A stretch of 64,000 bases of DNA from Pseudaminobacter sp040049255 (GTDB lineage Bacteria; Pseudomonadota; Alphaproteobacteria; Rhizobiales; Rhizobiaceae). Positions 16,346-24,171 of this stretch are shown piece by piece (the stretch's first letter is position 1; every line of letters begins with the position of its first letter). A model generated the notes under the pieces. That model ran no database searches, was not told the origin of the DNA, and saw nothing but the letters and a program-made list of their open reading frames with translations. The DNA lies in assembly GCF_040049255.1 (NCBI RefSeq), contig NZ_JBDZDR010000006.1:1-64000 (forward strand), written 5' to 3'. The translations under genes and the position numbers were made by a program.

Positions 16346-17142
16346 GCCACCCCACCATCGGCATCATTGGCGGCACCGGGTGGCTTGGGCGCTCGATGGC
16401 CCTCGCCATGCTGGATACCGGCTCCACGCACCCCTCCCGACTGATCCTCTCGAGCCGCGCGCCGAATGCCGGAGGCCTCGCCGGCTGGTCCAAGGTCGAA
16501 ATCATTGCCGACAACCGGGAACTCGCGGCGCGCGCCGACATGGTCATCCTTTCGGTCAGGCCGGAGCAGTTTCGGGCTGTCGAGATCGACGCGGCGGGCA
16601 AGCTGCTGATTTCGGTGATGGCCGGCGTTTCCATGGCCACGCTTGCATCGACCACCGGCGCCGACCGAATCGTCAGGGCAATGCCCAATGCGGGAGCGGA
16701 GATCCGCCGCTCCTATACGCCCTGGTTTGCCTCCCATGCGGTGAGCGCCGCGGAAAGGAAGCTCGTGCAGCAGCTTTTCGAGACCTGCGGCATGGCCGAC
16801 GAGTTGTCTTGCGAGGCCGAAATCGACTATCTGACCGGCCTGTCGGGCTCCGGCCCAGCCTTTCCCGCCCTGCTCGCCCACGCGATGCTGGGCCATGCGC
16901 TGGAACGGGGACTGCCGGAGGACGTCGCAAAAAGGGCGGTGGAGGCCGTCATTACGGGAGCCAGCCAGCTGCTTGCAGGCCAGAATATTTGCCCCGAGGA
17001 GACCGTGCGCGTGTTCCTGGACTATCAGGGCACCACAGCGGCGGGGTTGAAGGGGATGATCGACGGCGGCTTCGTGGAAGCCGTCCGAGCCGGGCTAGAC
17101 GCAGCCGAAAGCGCTGCCGTCGCAATGTCGCGGGTTCAGTGA
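16342..17142 (+). CDS. pyrroline-5-carboxylate reductase-like dehydrogenase
   Basis: A 266-residue NAD(P)-binding protein of the ProC family. It has an N-terminal Rossmann motif (IGIIGGTGWLGRSMALAML, diverged from the usual GFIGAGNMG), the central VRAMPNAGAEI and the C-terminal LSGSGPAFPALL with a helical dimer domain. Classic ProC reduces pyrroline-5-carboxylate to proline; the diverged nucleotide loop and catabolic setting suggest it may act on a related cyclic imine or run as a dehydrogenase here. It overlaps the TetR stop by ATGA. The importer operon begins 163 bases on. Confidence 0.83.
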   Translation: MSHPTIGIIGGTGWLGRSMALAMLDTGSTHPSRLILSSRAPNAGGLAGWSKVEIIADNRELAARADMVILSVRPEQFRAVEIDAAGKLLISVMAGVSMATLASTTGADRIVRAMPNAGAEIRRSYTPWFASHAVSAAERKLVQQLFETCGMADELSCEAEIDYLTGLSGSGPAFPALLAHAMLGHALERGLPEDVAKRAVEAVITGASQLLAGQNICPEETVRVFLDYQGTTAAGLKGMIDGGFVEAVRAGLDAAESAAVAMSRVQ

Positions 17143-17252
17143 GGAGCGGTCGATGCAAGTCGCAAGGGAGGTGCCTGTGCGATTGTGTCGGCTTGAGGAT
17201 TTGGGATGTGGCCGGCGCCTGGCGCAGGCCGCGTTTCGGGAGCGGCGGTGGA

Positions 17253-17290
17253 TGCGGTGTCGTCCGTCACTCCTGTTTGCAGACACCGCA
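17253..17290 (+). promoter_or_regulatory. leader hairpin upstream of the betaine-type importer
   Basis: TGCGGTGTC at 17253-17261 is the exact reverse complement of GACACCGCA at 17282-17290, giving a 9-base stem and a 20-base loop that ends 15 bases before the start codon of the binding protein. It could be an operator or a 5' mRNA structure near the ribosome binding site (GGGGAGAG). Confidence 0.4.
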
Positions 17291-17305
17291 ATTTGGGGAG
17301 AGAGT

Positions 17306-18307
17306 ATGAACAGACTTCTTGCGTCCACCGCGCTGGCCCTCGGCCTGATGGCATTCAGCGGAACCGCGAACGCTGCCGAATGCGGCTCGGTGACTATTGC
17401 CAACATGAACTGGCAGTCGGCCGAAGTGCTTGCCAATATCGACAAGCTCATTCTCAATGCCGGCTATGGCTGCGACGCCGAGCTCGTCGTTGGCGACACG
17501 GTTCCGACCTTCACTTCGATGACCGAGAAGGGCCAGCCCGATATCGCTCCCGAAGGCTGGATCGACCTGCTGCCGGAGGTCGTCGAGCGCGGCATTGCCG
17601 AAAACAAGCTGATTTCCACCGTCGACGCCCTTTCCGATGGCGCCGTGCAGGGCTGGTGGATACCCAAGTATCTCGCCGACGCCCATCCCGACATCAAGAC
17701 CATCGACGATGCGCTGAAGCACCCGGAACTGTTCCCGGCGCCGGAAGACTCGTCTAAGGGCGCCGTCTTCAACGGACCCCAGGGTTGGGGCGGCACGCTG
17801 GTGACCACCCAGCTCTTCAAGGCCTATGAGGCCGAGAATGCCGGCTTCCTGCTGATCGACACCGGATCGGCTGCCGGCCTCGACGGCTCGGTCGCCAAGG
17901 CCTATGAGCGCCAGGAAGGCTGGATGGGCTACTACTGGGCGCCGACCGCGCTGCTCGGCAAGTACGACATGGTCAAGCTGGAATATGGCGTGCCCTTCGA
18001 TGCCGAAGAGTGGAAGCGCTGCAACACCGTGGCCGACTGCCCGGATCCGAAGCGCAACGAATGGCCCAAGGATCGCGTGCAGACCCTGGTGACCACCAGC
18101 TTCGCCGAGCGCGCCGGCCCGGTCATGGACTACCTCAAGGCCCGCAGCTGGTCGAACGACACCGTCAACAAGCTGCTCGCCTGGATGGGCGACAACCAGG
18201 CCACCGGCGAGGAAGGCGCGAAGTACTTCCTCAAGAACAACGAAGACATCTGGGCCAAGTGGGTCTCGCCCGAGGTCGCAGAGAAGGTGAAGGCTTCGGT
18301 TCAGTAA
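17306..18307 (+). CDS. glycine betaine/proline-type ABC substrate-binding protein
   Basis: A 333-residue periplasmic binding protein of the OpuAC/ProX family. It has a Sec signal peptide (MNRLLASTALALGLMAFSGTANA, cut after ANA). The mature part contains VTIANMNWQSAEVLA, IAPEGWIDLLPE and GAVQGWWIPKYL, the aromatic residues expected for a cage around a quaternary ammonium group. It should deliver glycine betaine, proline betaine or a like compound to the permease and ATPase encoded next. A strong hairpin follows the stop, which often keeps the binding-protein message more abundant. Confidence 0.92.
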   Translation: MNRLLASTALALGLMAFSGTANAAECGSVTIANMNWQSAEVLANIDKLILNAGYGCDAELVVGDTVPTFTSMTEKGQPDIAPEGWIDLLPEVVERGIAENKLISTVDALSDGAVQGWWIPKYLADAHPDIKTIDDALKHPELFPAPEDSSKGAVFNGPQGWGGTLVTTQLFKAYEAENAGFLLIDTGSAAGLDGSVAKAYERQEGWMGYYWAPTALLGKYDMVKLEYGVPFDAEEWKRCNTVADCPDPKRNEWPKDRVQTLVTTSFAERAGPVMDYLKARSWSNDTVNKLLAWMGDNQATGEEGAKYFLKNNEDIWAKWVSPEVAEKVKASVQ

Positions 18308-18323
18308 CCGGCCGGAACAACCG

Positions 18324-18351
18324 CGGCGGCGCGCTCAGTTGCGCGCCGCCG
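18324..18351 (+). terminator. hairpin after the binding-protein gene
   Basis: CGGCGGCGCGC at 18324-18334 and GCGCGCCGCCG at 18341-18351 form a perfect 11-base stem with the loop TCAGTT, followed shortly by GTTTT. It stands between the binding-protein and permease genes of one operon, so it is more likely a partial terminator or mRNA-protecting structure than a full stop. Confidence 0.7.
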
Positions 18352-18410
18352 ACGCGTTTTGCCCGCGCCCAACAAGAAAACACGAGCCGCCTGGCGGGAA
18401 AGGGGAATCG

Positions 18411-19298
18411 ATGGATTGGCTGACAAGATTTCCGCATTTGAACGATGATACGCTGCGCCTTCTGAAGAAGAGCATCGACGAGAGCTTCCGCGCTTTCACC
18501 CGCGCCTATGGCGGCGGGATCGAGGCTTTCTTCCAGCCGCTGCAGTATTTCCTGATCCAGTCCGAGCGGTTCATGACCCTGACGCCGTGGCCGATCATCC
18601 TGCTGCTCATTGCCGCGATCGCCTGGATCGCCACCCGCAGCTGGAAGATCGTTGCCGGCGCGGTCGTCACGCTGCTGATCATCGGCTTCTTCGACATGTG
18701 GGACGACACGATGAAGACCATTTCGATGATCTTCGTCTGCACCGTGCTGTCGATCGTGCTGGGCATTCCCATTGGCATCGCCATGTCGCGCTCGGACCGC
18801 CTGCAGAGCTGGATAAGCCCGATCCTCGACGTGATGCAGACCATGCCGAGCTTCGTCTATCTCATTCCCGTGGTGATGCTGCTGGGCATCGGCAAGGTGC
18901 CGGGGCTGATCGCCGTCGTCATCTACGCCATTCCGCCCATGATACGCCTGACCAATCTCGGCATCCGCCAGGTCGACCGCGACGTGCTGGAAGCCGCCGA
19001 CGCCTTCGGCTCGTCGAGCTGGCAGAAGCTCAAGAACGTGCAGCTGCCGCTGGCGCTGCCGACCATCATGGCCGGCATCAACCAGACCATCATGATGGCG
19101 CTGGCCATGGTGGTGATCGCATCCATGATCGGCGTGCAGGGGCTGGGCCAGCCGGTGCTGAAGGCCATCGCCAACCAGTACTTCACGCTCGGCATCTTCA
19201 ACGGCATGGCCATCGTGGGCATCGCCATCATCTTCGACCGCGTCAGCCAGGCCTATGGCAAGCGGCTGCAAAGGCACCTGGAGGTGGTCCATGGCTGA
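18411..19298 (+). CDS. glycine betaine/proline-type ABC permease
   Basis: A 295-residue inner-membrane permease of the ProW type. An amphipathic N-terminal region precedes several transmembrane helices. The EAA loop that contacts the ATPase is visible as EAADAFGSSSWQKLKNVQLP, and LDVMQTMPSFVYLIP is characteristic of the family. GGGAAAGGGG lies before ATG 18411. It overlaps the ATPase gene by 8 bases. Confidence 0.92.
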   Translation: MDWLTRFPHLNDDTLRLLKKSIDESFRAFTRAYGGGIEAFFQPLQYFLIQSERFMTLTPWPIILLLIAAIAWIATRSWKIVAGAVVTLLIIGFFDMWDDTMKTISMIFVCTVLSIVLGIPIGIAMSRSDRLQSWISPILDVMQTMPSFVYLIPVVMLLGIGKVPGLIAVVIYAIPPMIRLTNLGIRQVDRDVLEAADAFGSSSWQKLKNVQLPLALPTIMAGINQTIMMALAMVVIASMIGVQGLGQPVLKAIANQYFTLGIFNGMAIVGIAIIFDRVSQAYGKRLQRHLEVVHG

Positions 19299-20349
19299 GG
19301 CGCAACAAGGCAGCGGCATCAGCATCCGCAACCTGTACAAGATCTTCGGCCACAACGCCGCGGCCTATGTCGATCTCGTCAAGCAGGGCATGAGCAAGGC
19401 CGAGCTGAACCAGAAGCACGGCCACGTGCTCGGCCTGAAGAACATCAACATCGAGATGCCCGGCGGCGGCATCTTCGTCATCATGGGCCTTTCGGGCTCG
19501 GGCAAGTCGACGCTGATCCGCCACATCAACCGGCTGATCGACCCGACCTCCGGCGAAGTGATCGTCGGCGGCGCCGACGTGGTGAAGATGAACCCGCGCG
19601 AACTGCAGGAATTCCGTCGCCACAAGACGGCGATGGTGTTCCAGAAATTCGCCCTGCTGCCGCACCGCAACGTGCTGGAAAACACCGTCTACGGGCTGGA
19701 GATCCAGGGCGTGCCGCGCGCCAGGCAGGTGGAGCAGGCCATGCGCTGGATCGAGCGCGTTGGGCTGAAGGGCTTTGAGAAGAAGTACCCCAACCAGCTT
19801 TCGGGCGGCATGCAGCAGCGCGTGGGGCTGGCCCGCGCGCTGACCAACGATGCGCCGATCCTGTTGATGGACGAGGCTTTTTCCGCGCTCGACCCCCTCA
19901 TCCGCATGGACATGCAGACGGTGCTTCTCGATCTGCAAAAAGAGATCAAGAAGACCATCGTCTTCATCACCCACGATCTCGACGAGGCGCTGCGCCTGGG
20001 CGACCGGGTGGCGATCCTGCGCGACGGCGAGGTGATCCAGCAGGGCACCGCCCAGGACATCGTGCTGCAGCCTGCCGACGGCTACATCGCCAACTTCGTG
20101 AAGGAAGTGAACCGCGGGCGTGTGATCAAGGTCAACGCGATCATGCAGCCTGCCAATGGCGAAACGCCGCTGGCGCCTATCCAGACTTCCGCCGATGCGA
20201 CGCTGGACGAAGCCGCCACACTGCTGGCCACGGCCGGACAACAGCAGCTTTCGATCGTCGACCAGAGCGGCGCGCAGATCGGCACCGTGGACCTGCAGCG
20301 CATCGTCTCCGCCATGGTCACCCCTGCCGCCGGCGAGGCCAGGGCCTGA
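19291..20349 (+). CDS. glycine betaine/proline-type ABC ATPase
   Basis: A 352-residue ATPase of the ProV/OpuAA type. Walker A GLSGSGKST, signature LSGGMQQRVGLARAL, Walker B ILLMDEAFSALDPLIR and the switch histidine in FITHDLDEAL are all present. The N-terminal part contains the ProV-like insertion AAAYVDLVKQGMSKAEL. The C-terminal segment of about 80 residues is a short CBS-like region (LDEAATLLATAGQQQLSIVD), shorter than the paired CBS domains used as ionic-strength sensors. GGAGGTGG before ATG 19291 supports the start inside the end of the permease gene. Confidence 0.93.
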   Translation: MAEAQQGSGISIRNLYKIFGHNAAAYVDLVKQGMSKAELNQKHGHVLGLKNINIEMPGGGIFVIMGLSGSGKSTLIRHINRLIDPTSGEVIVGGADVVKMNPRELQEFRRHKTAMVFQKFALLPHRNVLENTVYGLEIQGVPRARQVEQAMRWIERVGLKGFEKKYPNQLSGGMQQRVGLARALTNDAPILLMDEAFSALDPLIRMDMQTVLLDLQKEIKKTIVFITHDLDEALRLGDRVAILRDGEVIQQGTAQDIVLQPADGYIANFVKEVNRGRVIKVNAIMQPANGETPLAPIQTSADATLDEAATLLATAGQQQLSIVDQSGAQIGTVDLQRIVSAMVTPAAGEARA

Positions 20350-20357
20350 CAGGCTAA

Positions 20358-20388
20358 GGGAGGGCGCAGCCTGTGCCGCCGCCCTCCC
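20358..20388 (+). terminator. terminator hairpin after the betaine importer
   Basis: GGGAGGGCG at 20358-20366 pairs perfectly with CGCCCTCCC at 20380-20388 around a 13-base loop, 9 bases after the ATPase stop. It probably closes the importer operon. No long T run follows, so it may need Rho or act as an mRNA end. Confidence 0.6.
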
Positions 20389-20551
20389 CGCCCTGCAAGC
20401 CCGCCATCTGCAGACCGGCCCAAAAACTCTAACCAGCCTCCTTTTCACGCGCGTTCCAGTCTGCCGCGCCGGGCACATGCGCCCTATTTCTCCGCTCAAG
20501 GCCGTTGCGCGGCTCTCTGCGCCGGCGGAGCAGAAGAAAGGAGCCGAAACC

Positions 20552-20926
20552 ATGCGCCTGATGCTGGCATGCTCGATCCTTGCCGGGCTGACCGCAGCCG
20601 CCCACGCGGAGATGCGCGTCAATTTCGACTGGGGCCCGACGAAAAAGTGCTTCGACGCCAACTCCCCCCCGTTCAAGCTCTCAGGCGTGCCGGAGGGCAC
20701 GGCCAGCCTGGACTTCCAGATGACCGACCGCAACGCGCCCGGCTTCCACCATGGCGGCGGCAGGGTTGCCTATAAGGGGCAGTCGTCGCTGCCCTACGGG
20801 GCGTTCAGATACAAGGGCCCCTGCCCGCCCTCGGGTTCGCATTCCTATGTCTTCACGGTCAAGGCGCTGGACGGACATGGAAAGGCGCTGGCCACGGCAA
20901 AGGCCAGCCGCGACTTTCACCAATAG
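20552..20926 (+). CDS. secreted PEBP-like (YbhB/YbcL-type) protein
   Basis: A 124-residue protein with a Sec signal peptide (MRLMLACSILAGLTAAAHA). The mature part matches the C-terminal core of the phosphatidylethanolamine-binding-protein family: SPPFKLSGVPEGTASLDFQM, TDRNAPGFHHGGG and YKGPCPPSGSHSYVFTVKAL. It is shorter than full PEBP proteins (about 150-180 residues), so it may be a compact variant. Its ligand is unknown. AAGGAG lies before the chosen ATG. It stands alone between the importer terminator and a convergent peroxiredoxin gene. Confidence 0.78.
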   Translation: MRLMLACSILAGLTAAAHAEMRVNFDWGPTKKCFDANSPPFKLSGVPEGTASLDFQMTDRNAPGFHHGGGRVAYKGQSSLPYGAFRYKGPCPPSGSHSYVFTVKALDGHGKALATAKASRDFHQ

Positions 20927-20935
20927 GCATCGGCT

Positions 20936-20961
20936 GCGACCTCGCGGCGAGGCGAGGTCGC
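20936..20961. terminator. terminator hairpin between convergent genes
   Basis: GCGACCTCG at 20936-20944 pairs perfectly with CGAGGTCGC at 20953-20961, and TTTCA follows. It sits between the stops of the PEBP-like gene and the peroxiredoxin gene. Confidence 0.7.
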
Positions 20962-20967
20962 GCGCTT

Positions 20968-21627
20968 TCAGAGCTGAGGCTGCTTGGTCTTGCGCAGATA
21001 GGGCAGGATCCGGTCGAAGGCGCCGAAGCGCTTGATTGCCTCGTCGTCGGATACGGCGGCGGTGATGATCACATCCTCGCCCGGCTTCCAGTCGGCCGGC
21101 GTCGCCACCTGATGCTTGGCGGTGAGCTGGATGGAATCGAGCGCCCGCAGGATCTCGGCGAAATTGCGTCCCGTGGTCATCGGATAGGTCAGCACCAGCT
21201 TGATCCGCTTGTCGGGGCCGATGATGAAGACCGACCGCACCGTGGCGTTGTCGGCCGGCGTGCGCCCTTCCGAAGTGTCGCCTGCCTCCGCCGGCAGCAT
21301 GTCATAGAGCTTGGCGACCTTCAGGTCGCGGTCGCCGATCAGCGGATAGTCGACCGCGAAGCCGGTCGCGGTGCGGATATCGTCCTTCCACTTGTGGTGG
21401 CTCTCGACCGGATCGACCGAAATGCCGAGGATCTTGGCATTGCGCTTCGCGAACTCGTCAGCGAGGCCGGCCATCGCGCCGAGTTCCGTGGTGCAGACAG
21501 GCGTGAAGTTCTTCGGATGCGAGAACAGCACCGCGTAGCCATCGTCGATCCATTCGTGGAAATGGATCGTGCCCTTGGTGGTTTCGGCGGTGAAGTCCGG
21601 CGCGATATCATTGATACGAAGGCCCAT
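20968..21627 (-). CDS. 1-Cys peroxiredoxin (Prx6 type)
   Basis: A 219-residue thiol peroxidase that reduces hydrogen peroxide or organic hydroperoxides in the cytoplasm. The peroxidatic cysteine is C45 in FTPVCTTELG. The Prx6-type extended C-terminal domain follows (DWKPGEDVIITAAVSDDEA and FDRILPYLRKTKQP). No resolving cysteine in the position used by 2-Cys enzymes is seen. I chose ATG 21627, preceded on its strand by AAGGAGCGAC, over an in-frame start 18 codons upstream. It stands alone as a transcription unit. Confidence 0.95.
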   Translation of the reverse strand: MGLRINDIAPDFTAETTKGTIHFHEWIDDGYAVLFSHPKNFTPVCTTELGAMAGLADEFAKRNAKILGISVDPVESHHKWKDDIRTATGFAVDYPLIGDRDLKVAKLYDMLPAEAGDTSEGRTPADNATVRSVFIIGPDKRIKLVLTYPMTTGRNFAEILRALDSIQLTAKHQVATPADWKPGEDVIITAAVSDDEAIKRFGAFDRILPYLRKTKQPQL

Positions 21628-21935
21628 TGCGTCGCTCCTTATGACAGTCGGCGAAAAACGCCCCATCATACCCCAAACCATCGCGCGCCCGAAGAGGGAT
21701 GCGGAGAGGACGACTGTCAGGCCGTACCCTTGTGCGCGTGGCAGCGGCTGGCGCGGCTGCTACGGTGTGAACTTCGTCCGCAGCCCGGCAAGGCGATTCG
21801 GACCCCGTGACGCCCAGGGCTTGCATGGCTTCGACATCGCTCCCCGACGGGGCCGAAGCTGCCCCGTGCGAAACGGCTTCGCCGCCGGTTCGCAAAGAGG
21901 ATGCGATTTTCACTCTTCCCCTTCCGATTGTCGAA

Positions 21936-21970
21936 GCTCGCTTGTGCGAGCGCGATATATATGTATACAT
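21936..21970 (+). promoter_or_regulatory. promoter region of the aromatic-type importer with an ATGTATACAT operator
   Basis: The exact 10-base palindrome ATGTATACAT lies at 21961-21970, about 120 bases before the importer start. A perfect GCTCGC/GCGAGC repeat (21936-21941 and 21946-21951) lies just upstream. TTGTGC at 21942-21947 and TATACA at 21964-21969 have a 16-base spacer, so the operator may cover the -10 element. The same palindrome recurs at 29339, 30401 and 37519. Apart from this, the 463-base gap from 21628 to 22090 shows no gene. Confidence 0.65.
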
Positions 21971-22090
21971 CACGACGGATGTTCGGTTTGCACGCTTGCC
22001 GCCTTTTCGTCAGGGGAGCGACGAAAATGGCCTAGTTGCTAGGCCTTTCCCGGGAGGACGAGGCGGGGCGCATCAAAGGGAGGAGTATAC

Positions 22091-23257
22091 ATGATTACCA
22101 GAAGACTGTTCATTGCCGGCACGGCGCTGTCGCTGCTTGCCGCCACGCCCGCCTTCGCGCAGGACGTGGTGAAGATTGGGCTTGTCCTGCCAATGACGGG
22201 GCCCTTTGCCTCGACGGGACGCCAGGTCGAGGCCGGCGTTCGTGCATACATGGCCCTGCATGGCGAAGAGGCCGCGGGCAAGAAGGTCGAGATCGTTCTG
22301 CGCGACGACGCCGGCACCGCCGACCAGACCCGCCGAATCGCGCAGGAGCTGGTGGTGAACGACGGCGTTTCCATGCTGATGGGCTTCGGCCTGACGCCGC
22401 TCGCCATGGCCGTGGCGCCGGTGCTCAACCAGGCGAAGGTCCCTGCCCTCATCACCTCGGCGACGACCTCCAGCATCATGCAGCAGTCGGACTATTTCGT
22501 CCGCACCTCGATGGCCGGGCCGCAGTCGCCGGTGCCGATGGCAACCTGGGCGGTGGAAAACGGCCTCAAGCGCGTGGTTACCCTGGTGTCGGACTACGGC
22601 CCGGGCCACGATATCGAGAAGGGCTTCACCGACCAGTTCAAGAAGGAAGGCGGCGAAATCGTCGAGGCGGTACGCGTGCCGCTCCAGAACCCGGATTTCG
22701 CGCCTTTCCTGCAGCGCGTGCGCGATGCCAAGCCTGACGCGATCTTCGTCTTCGTGCCTTCAGGCGTGGGCTCGCTGTTCATGAAGCAGTTCGCCGATCG
22801 CGGCCTGGCCGAAGCCGGCATCAAGCTTATCGCCACCGGCGACGTGACCGACGACGACCTGCTGAACGGCATCGGCGAGCCGGCGCTGGGCGTCATCACC
22901 GGCCACTTCTATTCGGCCGCGCATGACAGCCCGGAAAACAAGGCCTACGTGGAAGAAGTGCGCAAGGCCAACAACAACATGCGGCCCAACTTCATGTCGG
23001 TCGGCGGCTACGACGCCATGCACCTGGCCTATGCCGCGCTGGAAAAGACCGGCGGCGACACCGACGGCGGCAAGCTGGTGGAGGCCATGAAGGGCATGGA
23101 ATGGACCAGCCCGCGCGGCCCGATCTCCATCGACCCGGCAACGCGCGATATTGTCCAAGACATCTATATCCGCGAGGTCAAGCAGGTGGATGGCGAGCTC
23201 TACAATGTCGAGTTCGCCACCTATGAGAAGATCCGCGACCCGAACGTCGCCAACTAG
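22091..23257 (+). CDS. branched-chain-type ABC substrate-binding protein
   Basis: A 388-residue type I periplasmic binding protein (LivK/Leu-Ile-Val family). The signal peptide is MITRRLFIAGTALSLLAATPAFA. The mature start VVKIGLVLPMTGPFASTGRQ and the later DDAGTADQTRRIAQELV and LVSDYGPGHD segments are typical. Many members of this branch bind aromatic acids rather than amino acids, and the setting (O-demethylase and ring-cleavage genes) points that way here. A hairpin follows the gene, then two permeases and two ATPases in order. Confidence 0.92.
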   Translation: MITRRLFIAGTALSLLAATPAFAQDVVKIGLVLPMTGPFASTGRQVEAGVRAYMALHGEEAAGKKVEIVLRDDAGTADQTRRIAQELVVNDGVSMLMGFGLTPLAMAVAPVLNQAKVPALITSATTSSIMQQSDYFVRTSMAGPQSPVPMATWAVENGLKRVVTLVSDYGPGHDIEKGFTDQFKKEGGEIVEAVRVPLQNPDFAPFLQRVRDAKPDAIFVFVPSGVGSLFMKQFADRGLAEAGIKLIATGDVTDDDLLNGIGEPALGVITGHFYSAAHDSPENKAYVEEVRKANNNMRPNFMSVGGYDAMHLAYAALEKTGGDTDGGKLVEAMKGMEWTSPRGPISIDPATRDIVQDIYIREVKQVDGELYNVEFATYEKIRDPNVAN

Positions 23258-23265
23258 GTGCACAG

Positions 23266-23294
23266 GCGCGGGCCGGACAACTTCTGGCCCGCGC
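23266..23294 (+). terminator. hairpin after the binding-protein gene
   Basis: GCGCGGGCC at 23266-23274 and GGCCCGCGC at 23286-23294 pair perfectly around an 11-base loop, between the binding-protein stop and the first permease gene. It probably reduces or stabilises downstream message rather than ending the operon. Confidence 0.65.
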
Positions 23295-23310
23295 GCAACA
23301 GCGAGCGACC

Positions 23311-24171
23311 ATGCTGACAATCCTGTTCGACGGCATCGCCTATGGGATGCTTCTCTTCGTCCTTGCCTGCGGCCTGTCGATCACGCTGGGCCTGATGAAC
23401 TTCGTCAACCTGGCGCATGGCGCCTTTGCCATGGCGGGCGGCTACACCACCGTCATCATGATGAACCGCTACGGCATCTCCTTCTACTGGTGCCTGCCGG
23501 CGGCTTTTCTCGTGACCGCATTGGTCGGGGTGGTGCTGGAACGGACGCTCTACCGGCATCTCTACAAGGCCTCGCATCTCGACCAGGTTCTGTTCTCGAT
23601 CGGGCTCGTCTTCATGTCGATCGCGGCCATCGACTATTTCATGGGCGGCCAGCAGCAACTCATCAACCTGCCGGCCGAACTGCGCGGCCGCTTCGATTTC
23701 CTCGGCATCAGCATCGGGCGGTACCGGCTGTTCATCATCCTGCTCTGCGCGGTGCTGACAGTGGTGCTTCAACTCGTCCTCACCCGCACCCGCTTCGGCA
23801 GCCAGTTGCGCGCGGCGGTGGATGACGGGCGCGTGGCGCGCGGCCTGGGCATCAACATATCGATGATCTTCGCCCTGACCTTTGCTCTCGGCTCCGGCCT
23901 CGCCGGGCTCGGCGGCGCGCTCGGCACCGACCTGCTCGGCCTCGACCCCAACTTTCCCCTGAAATTCCTCATCTACTTCATGATCGTCGTTACCGTGGGC
24001 GGCACGTCCTCCATCACCGGCCCTTTCGTGGCCGCATTGCTGCTGGGCATCGCCGATGTCGCCGGCAAATATTACGTGCCGCAGCTTGGCGCCTTCATCA
24101 TCTACGCCGTGATGGTCCTGGTGCTGATCTTCCGGCCGCACGGGCTGTTTGCACGGGAGGGCGGCCGATGA
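23311..24171 (+). CDS. branched-chain-type ABC permease, LivH-like
   Basis: A 286-residue membrane protein with about eight hydrophobic segments. The LivH signature GLMNFVNLAHGAFAMAGGY is near the N terminus, and the cytoplasmic loop ARGLGINISMIFALTFALGS matches the family's ATPase-contact region. It should form a heterodimer with the next permease. Its stop overlaps the next start by ATGA. Confidence 0.93.
   Translation: MLTILFDGIAYGMLLFVLACGLSITLGLMNFVNLAHGAFAMAGGYTTVIMMNRYGISFYWCLPAAFLVTALVGVVLERTLYRHLYKASHLDQVLFSIGLVFMSIAAIDYFMGGQQQLINLPAELRGRFDFLGISIGRYRLFIILLCAVLTVVLQLVLTRTRFGSQLRAAVDDGRVARGLGINISMIFALTFALGSGLAGLGGALGTDLLGLDPNFPLKFLIYFMIVVTVGGTSSITGPFVAALLLGIADVAGKYYVPQLGAFIIYAVMVLVLIFRPHGLFAREGGR

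Noticed and set aside
22085..22092. GTATACAT overlapping the importer start codon as a further operator copy
   Set aside because: Only 8 of 10 positions match and it includes the ATG and ribosome-binding region; the exact copy at 21961 is the better site.
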